The position numbers and the translations under genes were made by a program. Below are positions 19,338 through 33,330 of a stretch of DNA of 64,000 nucleotides, piece after piece. Origin of the DNA: an uncultured Tateyamaria sp. (GTDB lineage Bacteria > Pseudomonadota > Alphaproteobacteria > Rhodobacterales > Rhodobacteraceae); contig NZ_CANNGP010000010.1 in assembly GCF_947504105.1 (NCBI RefSeq), positions 42,844 to 106,843 of the forward strand. Reading direction: 5' to 3'. How positions within the stretch are numbered: the stretch's first letter is position 1; the number at the start of each line of letters is the position of its first letter. The notes under the pieces are model-generated. The model searched no databases and was not told the DNA's origin. It saw only the letters and a program-made list of their open reading frames with translations.

Positions 19338-20849
19338 ATGGTCGCACGGGCCTACACGGTTGCATTCCAAGGTGTCGACGCGCGCGAGGTCGAAGTGCAA
19401 TGCGCCATGACGCCGGGCTTGCCCGCCTTTTCCATCGTGGGCCTGCCGGACAAGGCGGTGTCCGAAGCGCGCGACCGGGTCCGCGCGGCCCTGACGGCCA
19501 TGTCCATCGCACTGCCGTCGAAACGGATCACGATCAACATGTCGCCCGCCGATCTGCCCAAGGAGGGATCGCATTTCGACCTGCCCATCGCGCTGGCGCT
19601 GCTTGCCGCCCTTGGCATCCTGCCCGAAGACACGGTGGAAGGCACCGTTGCCCTTGGAGAGCTGTCGCTGGACGGCACCCTCGTCCCCGTTCTGGGCGCC
19701 CTGCCCGCCGCCATGGCTGCAGCAGAACAGGACCGCGGGTTGCTGTGCCCTGCAGGGTCGGGGGCCGAAGCCGCATGGGTTGACGCGACCAAGGTCATTG
19801 CCGCCAGATCCCTTGGCGACGTGGTGCGACATTACACGGGACAGGTCCCGCTGGAACCGGCAAAGGCTGGACAGATCGCCCGGGGCACCGGACTGCCCGA
19901 TTTGCGCGATGTCAAAGGACAGGAACGGGCTAAGCGGGCGATGGAGGTGGCCGCCGCCGGACGGCACCACTTCCTGATGGTCGGCACGCCCGGGTCCGGC
20001 AAATCCATGCTGGCCGCACGCCTACCGGGCATCTTGCCACCACTCTCGGCGATGGAAGCGCTCGAAACCTCGATGATCCACTCGCTGGCCGGATTGCTGG
20101 ACGCGGGCGGCATTTCGATGGATCGCCCGTTTCGCGAGCCGCATCACACCGCTTCCATGGCCGCGATCATCGGCGGCGGGCGCGGGGCGAAACCCGGTGA
20201 GGTGTCACTGGCCCATAACGGCGTGCTGTTCATGGACGAATTCCCCGAGTTTCCGCGCACAGTGCTTGAGACCCTGCGCCAACCCATCGAGACGGGCGAG
20301 GTCATGGTGGCCCGCGCCAACAACCACGTGAAATACCCATGCCGGTTCATGCTGGTGGCGGCAGCCAACCCCTGCAAATGCGGCTACCTGTCGGACGCGT
20401 CCCGCGCCTGTGGCCGCGCGCCTGCTTGCGGAGAGGACTATATGGGGCGCATATCGGGGCCGCTGATGGACAGGTTCGACCTGCGGGTCGATGTGCCGCC
20501 CGTCACCTATACGGACCTCGACCTACCCGCCTCGGGCGACAGCTCTGCCGCGGTCGCAGCCCGCGTGGCGGCTGCACGACAGGTGCAAAGCGCCCGCTTG
20601 GCCGACACGGGCATGCGCAGCAATGCGGACCTGAGCGGCGCCGCGCTGGATGAATACGCTGCCCCAGACGCCGAGGGACGCGCCCTGCTGACCAAAGTGG
20701 CTGACCGGTTTGGCCTGTCAGCGCGCGGCTACCACAGGGTGCTGCGCGTGGCGCGGACCATTGCCGACCTTGATGGATCGCCGGACGTGCGCAAACCCCA
20801 CGTGGCCGAGGCGGTCAGTTACCGGGTTCCGGCGCTTGTTCCAGTCTGA
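19338..20849 (+). CDS. comM: YifB/ComM-type Mg-chelatase-like AAA+ ATPase
   Basis: AAA+ helicase of the ComM family, which promotes branch migration during natural transformation. It has 503 residues. The N-terminal Lon-substrate-like domain (AFSIVGLPDKAVSEARDRV, INMSPADLPKEGSHFDL) is followed by Walker A MVGTPGSGKSMLAARLPG near 215, Walker B GVLFMDEFPEFPR near 298 and a four-Cys zinc element (NPCKCGYLSDASRACGRAPAC, with CxC and two later Cys). ATG at 19338 has GAGGGAGA upstream. The 3' end overlaps the convergent hydrolase gene by 31 bases. Confidence 0.95.
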   Translation: MVARAYTVAFQGVDAREVEVQCAMTPGLPAFSIVGLPDKAVSEARDRVRAALTAMSIALPSKRITINMSPADLPKEGSHFDLPIALALLAALGILPEDTVEGTVALGELSLDGTLVPVLGALPAAMAAAEQDRGLLCPAGSGAEAAWVDATKVIAARSLGDVVRHYTGQVPLEPAKAGQIARGTGLPDLRDVKGQERAKRAMEVAAAGRHHFLMVGTPGSGKSMLAARLPGILPPLSAMEALETSMIHSLAGLLDAGGISMDRPFREPHHTASMAAIIGGGRGAKPGEVSLAHNGVLFMDEFPEFPRTVLETLRQPIETGEVMVARANNHVKYPCRFMLVAAANPCKCGYLSDASRACGRAPACGEDYMGRISGPLMDRFDLRVDVPPVTYTDLDLPASGDSSAAVAARVAAARQVQSARLADTGMRSNADLSGAALDEYAAPDAEGRALLTKVADRFGLSARGYHRVLRVARTIADLDGSPDVRKPHVAEAVSYRVPALVPV

Positions 20850-21727
20850 GCCATGATCCATTTCGCCAGAGTGTTCAGGGTGCGCCGCGCCTCGGGCAAG
20901 GTATTGTGGAAGATCGGCCAGACATGGGGCAGGTCGTATTCCTCGACATAGGTTACATTGACGCCTTGCCCTTGCATCTGGCCGACAATGCGGCGGCTAT
21001 CATCCAGCAAAATCTCTGTATCACCCACAGTGATCCAGACCGGAGGCGCACCGGTGAAATCGGCAAAGAGCGGGCTGGCCAACGGGTTGGTCTCATCCGC
21101 GCCGTTCAGATACATCTGCGCCATTTTGCTCGCGCGTTCAGCGGGCAGTTCGACGTCCGCCTCGGCATTGTCTCGAATGCTGGCACCGGAAAACGTGAGG
21201 TCCGTAAGCGGAGAGAACGAAAAAACCGCGTCAGGCAGCGGCTCCCCCTCCGTCAGCAAATGCGCGAGCAACGACAAGGTCAATGCGCCGCCTGCGCTAT
21301 CTCCGCCCACGACCAGGGGGCCACCCTGTGCGCGGCAGGCGTGATAGGCCGCAATCGCATGATCCAGCGCAGCGGGAAAGGGATGTTCAGGGGCCAGCGG
21401 ATAGCGGGGCAGAACGGCGCAGGCGCCTGCCCGTTTCGCCAAGGCCGCGACCATGGCCCCGTGGGTATGAGGCGACCCGAAAACGAAACCACCGCCATGA
21501 AAGTAGAGGATCGTGACATCCGGTTTGGGCCCACGCCGGGGCGCCACCCAAAGGGCTTCCGCCCCAGCCAATGTGCCGGTTGCCAGACGTATGGAAAGCG
21601 GCGCGTGAAACAGAAACCTGGCCTTGCTTGCAAAACTGCGGCGCAAGGTCGCTTGATCAGATCTGCGCATATGCGGCTTTTCCGTCAGCCGCAGATAGGT
21701 GCTGAGAAGGGGCCGGAGAAGGCTCAC
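20819..21727 (-). CDS. Alpha/beta hydrolase of the hormone-sensitive lipase family
   Basis: 302 residues, cytoplasmic carboxylesterase type. The oxyanion-hole motif [11 protein letters not shown] is near residue 76, the nucleophile elbow GGDSAGGAL near 143, the catalytic Asp in the [13 protein letters not shown] region near 236 and the catalytic His in [10 protein letters not shown] near 264. HSL-family members hydrolyse short-chain esters; the natural substrate is unknown. GTG start at 21727, overlapping the gshB stop as GTGA, so it is the last gene of the rsmI-yraN-gshB unit. Confidence 0.88.
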   Translation of the reverse strand: MSLLRPLLSTYLRLTEKPHMRRSDQATLRRSFASKARFLFHAPLSIRLATGTLAGAEALWVAPRRGPKPDVTILYFHGGGFVFGSPHTHGAMVAALAKRAGACAVLPRYPLAPEHPFPAALDHAIAAYHACRAQGGPLVVGGDSAGGALTLSLLAHLLTEGEPLPDAVFSFSPLTDLTFSGASIRDNAEADVELPAERASKMAQMYLNGADETNPLASPLFADFTGAPPVWITVGDTEILLDDSRRIVGQMQGQGVNVTYVEEYDLPHVWPIFHNTLPEARRTLNTLAKWIMAQTGTSAGTR

Positions 21728-22659
21728 CCGATCTTGCCCTCGATGGCCTTCCAGATCTTGCCAGCGATATTCACACCGTCAAACCGTTCCAGTTCCTGGA
21801 TGCCAGTGGGAGAGGTCACGTTGATCTCGGTCAGGTAGTCGCCGATCACGTCGATGCCAACAAAGACCTGCCCCTTTTCCTTCAGCAAAGGACCGATAGC
21901 CGCGCAAATTTCCAGATCGCGGTCGGTCAGACCGATCTTCTCCGGTCGTCCGCCCACATGCATGTTCGACCGCGTTTCACCTGCGGCGGGCACACGGTTG
22001 ATCGCACCTACGGCCTCTCCATCCACAAGGATGACACGCTTGTCGCCGTTGGAAACGTCGGGCAGGAATTTCTGGACAATCAACGGCTCGCGGCTGAAGC
22101 CGGTGAACAGCTCATGGAGCGAGGTCAGGTTGCGGTCATTGGCATCCAGACGGAACACGCCCGCGCCACCGTTGCCATAGAGCGGCTTGAGGATCACGTC
22201 ACCATGCTTGGCCTTGAACGCCTTGATGGTGTCCAGATCGCGGGCAATCGTGGTGGGCGGCGTGAGATCCGGGAAGTCGAGGACCAACAGCTTTTCGGGA
22301 TAGTTACGCACCCAGAACGGATCATTCACGACCAGTGCCTGCCCTTTCAGGCGATCCAGCAGATGGGTCGAGGTGATGTAATGCATGTCAAAGGGCGGAT
22401 CCTGCCGCAACCATATGACATCGAAATCGGAAAGGTCGGCTTCGCGCTCCAGACCCAGCTGGGCGTGCTCTCCTTGCACCCTTTTTACCGTGAAGTCATG
22501 GCCGCGGGCGGTCACCCGCCCCTCCTGGTAGGCAAGGTGATCGGGTGAATAGAAAAACAGGGTATGACCCCGGGCCTGCGCCTCTTCCGCCAGGCGGAAA
22601 CTGCTATCCGCATTGATATCCACGGACCCGATCGGGTCCATTTGAAAGGCGATCTTCAT
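21724..22659 (-). CDS. gshB: Glutathione synthetase
   Basis: ATP-grasp enzyme joining gamma-glutamylcysteine and glycine, the final step of glutathione synthesis. It has 311 residues, the normal length. Visible features are the N-terminal [20 protein letters not shown], the substrate region [20 protein letters not shown], the ATP-grasp [14 protein letters not shown] glycine loop near 168 and the C-terminal [20 protein letters not shown] metal site. It follows yraN at about 100 bases and is coupled to the downstream hydrolase. Confidence 0.97.
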   Translation of the reverse strand: MKIAFQMDPIGSVDINADSSFRLAEEAQARGHTLFFYSPDHLAYQEGRVTARGHDFTVKRVQGEHAQLGLEREADLSDFDVIWLRQDPPFDMHYITSTHLLDRLKGQALVVNDPFWVRNYPEKLLVLDFPDLTPPTTIARDLDTIKAFKAKHGDVILKPLYGNGGAGVFRLDANDRNLTSLHELFTGFSREPLIVQKFLPDVSNGDKRVILVDGEAVGAINRVPAAGETRSNMHVGGRPEKIGLTDRDLEICAAIGPLLKEKGQVFVGIDVIGDYLTEINVTSPTGIQELERFDGVNIAGKIWKAIEGKIG

Positions 22660-22678
22660 GGCGCAACTCCGCTGTGGT

Positions 22679-22699
22679 CTGCGCCACTAGATGGCGCAG
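22679..22699. terminator. Hairpin between yraN and gshB
   Basis: Perfect 8-bp stem CTGCGCCA / TGGCGCAG with a 5-base loop, without a T-run on either strand. It may stabilise or process the yraN-gshB transcript rather than terminate it. Confidence 0.4.
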
Positions 22700-22760
22700 C
22701 AGGCCCGGTCACGCAATGGCAAGCTATTGTGCAGGGTCGCAGAATGCCCTGCGCATGAGG

Positions 22761-23174
22761 TCAGACATACCCGGAAAAGGCGTTTTCGAGGATGTCGACA
22801 GCGCCCGCCTGGTCAACCAGAGCCACGTCAAAGCGCAGCTCTGTCAAAGACCCATCTGAAAGAGTTGCAAGGTATTCATCTGCCGTAGCACAAAGCCGTT
22901 TGACCTGTGCAGGCGTCACATGCGCGGCTGCCGACGCAAAGGACTTGCTGGTCTTCACCTCAACCATGACAAGCCCGATCACCGTGGAAAAGATCAGATC
23001 GATTTCGCCGCGCTGTCCGCGCCAGCGATCCGCGACCAACTTGTAGCCTGCCGCAATGTATGCACGTGCGACCACCTGCTCGGCGGCCATGCCGGCATGA
23101 TATGACATATGCCCACGCGCCACGCGCGCATCAACGGGCTGAGCCGCACCAAAAGACCGTTCGTGCCGTGCCAT
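22761..23174 (-). CDS. yraN: YraN family protein (UPF0102, endonuclease-like fold)
   Basis: 137 residues with the restriction-endonuclease-like core GEIDLIFSTVIGLVMVEVKTSKS (Asp and ExK positions) and the helix AAEQVVARAYIAAGYKLVADRW. YraN proteins are widespread and of uncertain role, possibly Holliday-junction or DNA-processing related. The annotated start gives about 20 residues more than usual; an internal ATG at residue 23 is an alternative. It sits 18 bases after rsmI, an arrangement conserved in many proteobacteria. Confidence 0.88.
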   Translation of the reverse strand: MARHERSFGAAQPVDARVARGHMSYHAGMAAEQVVARAYIAAGYKLVADRWRGQRGEIDLIFSTVIGLVMVEVKTSKSFASAAAHVTPAQVKRLCATADEYLATLSDGSLTELRFDVALVDQAGAVDILENAFSGYV

Positions 23175-23192
23175 GCGTTACCCTTCACGCCG

Positions 23193-24053
23193 TTAGCTGT
23201 CGCGTGCCAGTTCCAATGCGCGCTGATAGACGCGCCTGCGGGGCACCCCGAGTGTTTCCGCGACGAACGCCGCGGCATCCTTCACAGACATATCATTCAG
23301 CGCCGAGCCTAACGCACCATCAATGTCTTTTTCCTTAACAGCCGTCACTTCAGCGCGGCCGATCAGCACGACGATTTCGCCCTTTGGAGATGTGTCTTTG
23401 AACCTGGCCGCCAGATCACCCAATGTACCGTTTTGCACGTCTTCGAATTTCTTGGTCAGCTCCCGGCAGACGCTGGCTTGTCGATCCGCCCCCAGAACCT
23501 CGACCGCGTCTGCAAGCAGCGCACCGACACGTTTGGGCGATTCGTAGAGCACAAGTGTTGCCTGCACTTCAGCCAGACCTTGCAGTGCCTTCTGCCGGGC
23601 AGAGCGCGCGGCGGGCAAGAACCCGCCAAAATGGAAGGCATCTGTCGGCAATCCACCGATCACCAGCGCCGTCAGCACGGCCGATGGACCCGGTGCACAT
23701 GTCACCGCAACGTCCGCCGCCCGGGCGGCGCGCCCCAGTTCGAACCCTGGATCTGCTATCAGGGGCATCCCGGCCTCGGACGCGTAAGCAACGCTTTCGC
23801 CACCTGCCGCCCGTGCCACAAGCCGTGTCACCTGCGCGCCCTTTGAATGCTCGTGCAATGCCTCGATCCGACGCCCACCAAGCGGAACCCCATGGATGTC
23901 CATCAGCTTGCGCAAGGAACGTGTGTCTTCGGCCACCAGCACATCCGCTGACGCCAGCACATCCAGCGCCCGCAAAGTGATATCCCGCGCCGTCCCAATC
24001 GGCACACCCACGAACCAAATGCCTGCGGACAGGGGCACCTCGATATGATTCAA
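23193..24053 (-). CDS. rsmI: 16S rRNA (cytidine-1402-2'-O)-methyltransferase
   Basis: SAM-dependent tetrapyrrole-methylase-fold enzyme that 2'-O-methylates C1402 in the ribosomal decoding centre. It has 286 residues. Motifs seen: GIWFVGVPIGTARDITLRAL, VLVAEDTRSLRKLMDIHG, the glycine-rich SAM loop GMPLIADPGFELGRAA, TCAPGPSAVLTALVIGGLP, and the catalytic-region LVLYESPKRVGALL. It is divergently transcribed from the LpoA-like gene, as in Escherichia coli. Confidence 0.96.
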   Translation of the reverse strand: MNHIEVPLSAGIWFVGVPIGTARDITLRALDVLASADVLVAEDTRSLRKLMDIHGVPLGGRRIEALHEHSKGAQVTRLVARAAGGESVAYASEAGMPLIADPGFELGRAARAADVAVTCAPGPSAVLTALVIGGLPTDAFHFGGFLPAARSARQKALQGLAEVQATLVLYESPKRVGALLADAVEVLGADRQASVCRELTKKFEDVQNGTLGDLAARFKDTSPKGEIVVLIGRAEVTAVKEKDIDGALGSALNDMSVKDAAAFVAETLGVPRRRVYQRALELARDS

Positions 24054-24142
24054 CGCTGGACCCGCCTTTCCTGACGTCTATTATCTGCCCCCAAAGACCG
24101 GGCAGGCCAATGTTATGCCCGGCACTTAGGGAGTGACAGTCT

Positions 24143-25333
24143 ATGTTTGCGTTTTTCAAGACTCTGCGCAAGGCAGCGCGGCGGGCCATTGTACCTATAG
24201 CTGCCCTTGCACTGGCCGCATGTGACCCAGCCGCTCTGGGTGGCCTTGGCGGATCGTCGGGCGGTCCGCGCATTGATACGTCGAAACCTGTTCCGGTTGC
24301 ATTGCTGGTGCCACGCGGATCCGGCCAAGCCAGTGACGAACTGCTGGCGAACAATCTGGAAAACGCGGCCCGGCTGGCCATGCGCGACCTCCAAGGTGTC
24401 CAGATCGACCTGCGGGTCTACGGCACTGCCGGCAACGCCGGGACTGCAGCAAGCCAGGCAGCGCAAGCCGTAAATGACGGCGCACAGATCATCGTGGGTC
24501 CGCTCTATGCCGAGGCAGCAAACGCTGCTGGCGTGGCCGTTGCGCCGCAAAACGTGAATGTGCTGGCATTTTCCAACAACACGACGATCGCCGGGGGCAA
24601 CGTCTTTGTTCTGGGGTCGACCTTCGACAACACGGCAGACCGGCTTGTCAGCTACGCCGCGAGCCAGGGCAAGAACCGGGTTGTTGTCGTTCATGCCCAG
24701 GATGTCGCCGGTCAACTCGGTCGCAATGCCATCCAGCAGGCGATTTCGCGTAGCGGTGCCACCATGGTGGGAACGGTCGATTACCCGCTGTCGCAGCAAG
24801 GACTTGTGGCAGCTGTGCCAAGGGTCAAATCCGCCGTGGACAACTCGGGCGCCAACGCAGTGTTCATGACGGCGGCACCGGCGGCGGGCTTGCCCCTTTT
24901 GTCGCAATTGCTGCCCGAGGCAGGCATCAGCCCGACCACAACCCAATATGTCGGGCTCACACGTTGGGACCTCCCGCCACAAACGCTGGAATTGCCCGGT
25001 GTGCAGGGTGGCTGGTTCGCCCTGCCTGATCCGGCGCGATCCTCGGCTTTCCAGTCACAGTATCAAGCCGCCTATGGCAGCGCACCTCACCCGCTGGCTG
25101 GGCTGGCTTTTGATGGGATCGCCGCAATCGGCGCCCTTGCTGCGCAGGGTAGTGCCGGTGCACTAACGGGTTCGGCCCTGACCCAAGGGTCCGGCTTCCA
25201 GGGCGCGTCGGGTATTTTCCGTTTGCGCTCCGACGGCACCAACCAACGGGGCCTGGCCGTTGCCACAGTGCGCGACAACAGGGTTGTCGTAATTGATGCC
25301 GCCCCTCGCGGGTTTGGCGGCGCAGGCTTCTGA
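24143..25333 (+). CDS. Penicillin-binding protein activator, LpoA/YraM-like lipoprotein
   Basis: 396 residues. A lipoprotein signal peptide ends in the lipobox LAAC at about residues 25-28, predicting an outer-membrane or periplasm-facing anchored protein. The remainder is a type-1 periplasmic-binding-protein fold (VALLVPRGSGQASDELLANN, IIVGPLYAEAANAAGVA, GLAFDGIAAIGALA) corresponding to the C-terminal half of LpoA, which stimulates PBP1A in enterobacteria. The TPR-like N-terminal half of E. coli LpoA is absent. The start has AGGGAG upstream. Confidence 0.87.
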   Translation: MFAFFKTLRKAARRAIVPIAALALAACDPAALGGLGGSSGGPRIDTSKPVPVALLVPRGSGQASDELLANNLENAARLAMRDLQGVQIDLRVYGTAGNAGTAASQAAQAVNDGAQIIVGPLYAEAANAAGVAVAPQNVNVLAFSNNTTIAGGNVFVLGSTFDNTADRLVSYAASQGKNRVVVVHAQDVAGQLGRNAIQQAISRSGATMVGTVDYPLSQQGLVAAVPRVKSAVDNSGANAVFMTAAPAAGLPLLSQLLPEAGISPTTTQYVGLTRWDLPPQTLELPGVQGGWFALPDPARSSAFQSQYQAAYGSAPHPLAGLAFDGIAAIGALAAQGSAGALTGSALTQGSGFQGASGIFRLRSDGTNQRGLAVATVRDNRVVVIDAAPRGFGGAGF

Positions 25334-25363
25334 TCCGGCTAAACGGCCACAACGGAGAACATA

Positions 25364-28117
25364 TTGAGCGACACCGCCTTTCAGGCCCCAACCACGCCTG
25401 ACCAACACCTGATCTGCGCCGCCACCGATATCTTCGATGGCGGCGCTTTCGATACGCTTCTGGGCAACAAACCGGACCGGGCGGCCATTGTCGCGCATCT
25501 GAAAGACGCTCAGAAGGCAGGACGAGCGGCCATCGCTGAAGCCTTCCGTACAAATCCGTTCGCGTCACGCCCCACAACGCAGGCATATGCGTTTCTGACC
25601 GATTGTCTGGTCCATGCAGCTCTGCGCACGGCGCAAACGGTGATGCACCCCAACCCGAACCCGACCAATGGCGAACGATTGGCTGTCCTGGCCGTGGGCG
25701 GCTACGGGCGGGGCGAAATGGCCCCCTTCTCTGACGTGGATCTGCTGTTTCTGACGCCTTACAAAATCACCCCCTGGGCCGAAAGCGTGATCGAAACCAC
25801 GCTCTACATCCTGTGGGACCTCAAGCTAAAAGTGGGTCATTCCAGCCGCACGGTGCGAGATTGCCTCCGGCTCGGGGCCGAGGATTTCACAATTCGCACC
25901 GCCATGCTGGAGCACCGGTTTCTCTTTGGCGACGCCGCCCTGGCCAAGGAACTGGATACCAAACTACGGACCGACCTGTTCGACGGGACCGAGCGTGAAT
26001 TCATCGAAGCCAAGCTTGCAGAACGGGACGCGCGGCATGTCCGACAGGGACAACGATATGTGGTCGAGCCCAACGTGAAAGAGGGCAAGGGCGGGCTACG
26101 CGATCTGCAATCGCTGTTCTGGATCGGTAAATATATCCACAAGGTGCAGGATGCAGCAGACCTTGTCCCTCTGGGCCTGTTCACGGATGAAGAATTTGAC
26201 GCCTTTGTCGCGGCCGAGGATTTCCTGTGGGCCACCCGCTCTCACATGCACCTGATCTCGGGCCGGGCCACGGACCAGCTGACCTTTGATCTGCAAGCCG
26301 CCGTGGCCGAGGACATGGGATATCAGGACAAGGGTGGACGGCGGGCTGTCGAATGGTTCATGCAGGACTATTTCCTGCACGCGACTGAAGTGGGCGACCT
26401 GACGCGCATCTTCCTGACCAAGCTTGAAGCGACACACATCAAAGCCGAACCGCTGCTTGAACGGCTGTTCAAGCGCAAGCCGCGCATCAAACACGGCTAC
26501 CAGGTGATCCACAATCGGATTGCGATTGCCGACGATGCCGTGTTTCTCGACGACAAACTAAACCTGCTGCGCATTTTCGAGGAAGCACTGCGCACAGGCA
26601 TGCTGATCCACCCTGATGCGATGCGGATCATCAAGTCGAACCTGCACCTGATCGACGATGATATGCGCACCACGCCGGAAGCCCAGCGGCTGTTTCTGGA
26701 TCTGCTGCTGAAACACGGCAATCCGGAACGCGCCCTGCGGCGGATGAACGAATTGGGCGTACTGGCCGCCTTTATCCCCGAATTTGAACCCATCGTCGCG
26801 ATGATGCAGTTCAACATGTACCACTCCTATACGGTTGACGAACATATCATCCAGTGCATCGCGCAACTGGCCATGATCGAGCGCGATGAACTGGAAGAGG
26901 ACCTGCCCGTCGCGTCCTCGATCCTCAAGGAAGGCGTGAACCGCAAGGTGCTCTATGTCGCGCTTCTGCTGCACGACATCGGCAAGGGACGGCCCGAAGA
27001 TCACTCGATCCTCGGCGCGCAGATGGTCCGCAAGATCGCACCACGGCTGGGCCTGAAACAGGATGATGTGGACACGGTCGAATGGCTGGTGCGCTACCAC
27101 CTGCTGATGTCCGACATGGCCCAGAAACGCGACATCGCCGACCCTCGCACCGTGCGTGACTTTGCCAAGGCGGTGCAGACCGTCAAACGGCTGGACCTGC
27201 TCTGCGTGCTGACGGTCTGCGACATCCGTGGTGTTGGCCCAACGACGTGGAACAACTGGAAGGCCGTGCTGATCCGCGCCCTCTATCGGCAAACCCGCCG
27301 CGCGCTTGAGGACGGCATGGAGGCGTTGACCCGAGAAGGCCGCGGAGCAGAGGCGAAAAAGGCGCTGCGGGCCGAGTTGGCGGAGTGGCCGCGCAAAGAG
27401 CTGCAAACCGAAACCGCCCGGCACTACGATCCCTATTGGCAGGGCCTTCACGTTACGGCCCACGTCGTCTTTGCCAGGCTCTTGCGCGACATCGACGAGA
27501 ACGAGATCGCCATGGACCTGCATCCCGACGACGACCGCGACGCCACGCGCGCGTGCTTCGTCATGCCCGATCATCCCGGCATCTTTGCCCGACTGACCGG
27601 GGCGCTCGCGCTTGTGGGGGCCAACGTCGTGGATGCGCGCAGCTACACCACCTCCGACGGCTACGTGACCGATGCGTTCTGGATACAGGACGCTGACGGC
27701 AACCCCTACGAGGCCAGCCGCCTGCCCCGCCTGCGCAAGATGATCGAGCGCACGCTCGCGGGCGAGGTGATCACCCGCGACGCGATCAAGGATCGCGACA
27801 AGGTCAAGAAGCGCGAAAAGGCATTCAGGGTGCCCACGCACATCACCTTCGACAACGAAGGGTCCGACATCTACACCATCATCGAGGTCGACACGCGCGA
27901 CCGTCCCGGTCTGCTACACGACCTCACACGCACGCTTGCGGCATCGAATGTCTACATCGCCAACGCGGTCATCGCGACCTATGGCGAACAGGTGGTCGAT
28001 ACCTTCTATGTGAAGGACATGTTCGGCCTGAAATACTACTCCGAGGCCAAACAGAAGACGCTTGAAAAGAAACTGCGCGCGGCAATCGTCGAGGGGGTCG
28101 AGCGGGCAGCGCAATAG
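25364..28117 (+). CDS. glnD: [Protein-PII] uridylyltransferase/uridylyl-removing enzyme
   Basis: Nitrogen sensor that uridylylates PII when glutamine is low and removes UMP when it is high. It has 917 residues in the full domain order: nucleotidyltransferase (AVGGYGRGEMAPFSDVDLLF, near 100), the GlnD helical linker, an HD phosphohydrolase (LYVALLLHDIGKGRPEDHSI, near 530) and two ACT domains (ARLTGALALVGANVVDARSY near 745; DRPGLLHDLTRTLAASNVYI near 850). TTG start with GGAGAA six bases upstream. It is followed at 31 bases by the convergent glycogen operon. Confidence 0.97.
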   Translation: MSDTAFQAPTTPDQHLICAATDIFDGGAFDTLLGNKPDRAAIVAHLKDAQKAGRAAIAEAFRTNPFASRPTTQAYAFLTDCLVHAALRTAQTVMHPNPNPTNGERLAVLAVGGYGRGEMAPFSDVDLLFLTPYKITPWAESVIETTLYILWDLKLKVGHSSRTVRDCLRLGAEDFTIRTAMLEHRFLFGDAALAKELDTKLRTDLFDGTEREFIEAKLAERDARHVRQGQRYVVEPNVKEGKGGLRDLQSLFWIGKYIHKVQDAADLVPLGLFTDEEFDAFVAAEDFLWATRSHMHLISGRATDQLTFDLQAAVAEDMGYQDKGGRRAVEWFMQDYFLHATEVGDLTRIFLTKLEATHIKAEPLLERLFKRKPRIKHGYQVIHNRIAIADDAVFLDDKLNLLRIFEEALRTGMLIHPDAMRIIKSNLHLIDDDMRTTPEAQRLFLDLLLKHGNPERALRRMNELGVLAAFIPEFEPIVAMMQFNMYHSYTVDEHIIQCIAQLAMIERDELEEDLPVASSILKEGVNRKVLYVALLLHDIGKGRPEDHSILGAQMVRKIAPRLGLKQDDVDTVEWLVRYHLLMSDMAQKRDIADPRTVRDFAKAVQTVKRLDLLCVLTVCDIRGVGPTTWNNWKAVLIRALYRQTRRALEDGMEALTREGRGAEAKKALRAELAEWPRKELQTETARHYDPYWQGLHVTAHVVFARLLRDIDENEIAMDLHPDDDRDATRACFVMPDHPGIFARLTGALALVGANVVDARSYTTSDGYVTDAFWIQDADGNPYEASRLPRLRKMIERTLAGEVITRDAIKDRDKVKKREKAFRVPTHITFDNEGSDIYTIIEVDTRDRPGLLHDLTRTLAASNVYIANAVIATYGEQVVDTFYVKDMFGLKYYSEAKQKTLEKKLRAAIVEGVERAAQ

Positions 28118-28148
28118 GCGTCAGCCACCCGCATGAACGTCCGGCAGA

Positions 28149-31905
<3,757 letters not shown>

Positions 31906-31909
<4 letters not shown>

Positions 31910-33330
31910 TCAGCAGCCTTTACCAGGTCGTCATACAGCGCGGCATAGGCCGCAGCCGATGGCGCCCACCCCACGGGCTGCGCCATCGCGTTTCGCTGCA
32001 TCTTTGACCACAGCTTGGGCGCGGCGAAAAGGTCGCAAAGCTGCATCAACACGTTTGAGAGGGCGTCCGCCGTCACAGGGTGAAATTGCAGGCCGGTTGC
32101 AACCTCCTTGGCCATGGTCGCAGGCGTGGCCGGAATCACCGTATCCGCCAGCCCGCCGGTCAGCGCAACAACGGGCAAGGTGCCGTATTGCAGGCCATAC
32201 AGCTGGGTCAGCCCACAAGGCTCGAACCGCGACGGGACAAGGATCGCATCACCGCCCGCCATCATCCTGTGCGACAGTGCCTCGTCATAACCAATCCGCG
32301 CCGCAACATGCGGGTGGTCATACCCGGCAAACGCCTTCTCCAACGCGGGATCGCCAGAGCCCAACAGCACCAACTGCCCGCCCCGGTCAAGCAGCGCAGG
32401 CAAGGCGTCCAAGAGCAGGTCCAACCCCTTCTGCTCGGTCAGGCGCGACACCACCACGCACAGCGGGCCCTCGGCCTCCGGCAACCCGAACTCGTCGCGC
32501 AAAGCCGCCTTGTTCGCAGCCTTCCCGCGCGGGGTCTTGTACTGATGAATGTGCGTATCGACCCCAGGCGACCACACCTCCAGATCAATGCCGTTCAGAA
32601 TGCCCGACAGATCCGCCTTGCGGGTCTGCAGCACGCCGTCCAGCCCCATGCCGAACTCGGGCGTCATCAATTCGCGTGCATAGGTGGGCGACACAGTGGT
32701 CAGCCGGTCGGCCCAGACCAGACCCGCCTTCAACGCCGAAATTTGCCCCCAGTATTCGACCCCCTCGCGGGTCAGATCGGCCTTGGCAATGCCCAGCGCC
32801 TTGGCGCGTGCCATCGGCACCAGCCCCTGAAAGGCAATGTTGTGGATGGTCAGGACGCTCGGCACTGAAACTCCGTCACGCTTCAGGTAGTAAGGCACCA
32901 ACCCCGCCTGCCAGTCATGGCAATGCACCAGATCAGGTCGCCACTGCCCCAGTGTTCCACCCGCAATATCCGCCGCAACCCGGCTCAGCGCAGCAAAACG
33001 CTCGGGGTTGTCAGGCCAGTCTACTCCATCGTCGTTCAGGTAAATCCCGGCACCCCGGTCAAACAGATGCGGCGCATCCAGCACAAACAGGCTCAGACCA
33101 GCCGCCTCGCCCGACAAAAGCCGCGCCGCCCCACCAAAAAGATCGCCTACTTCCGCAACGCATTGGGCACCCGTCAACGCCTTCATCACAGCCGAATACC
33201 CCGGCAACAACGTCCGCATCTCGACATCCAAAGGCGCCAATGCACCCGGCAAAGCCCCCGCCACGTCAGCCAGCCCGCCGGTTTTGACCAGCAGGGCACA
33301 TTCAGACGCAACAGACAGAACCTTGATCAT
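31906..33330 (-). CDS. glgA: Glycogen synthase (ADP-glucose dependent)
   Basis: GT5 glycosyltransferase that extends alpha-1,4-glucan from ADP-glucose. It has 474 residues. The ADP-glucose-binding [16 protein letters not shown] is near residue 15, the acceptor region [15 protein letters not shown] near 125, and the C-terminal catalytic EX7E-type region [20 protein letters not shown] near 370. The start at 33330 lies within the ATGA overlap with the glgC stop, and five residues of longer frame are discarded. Confidence 0.97.
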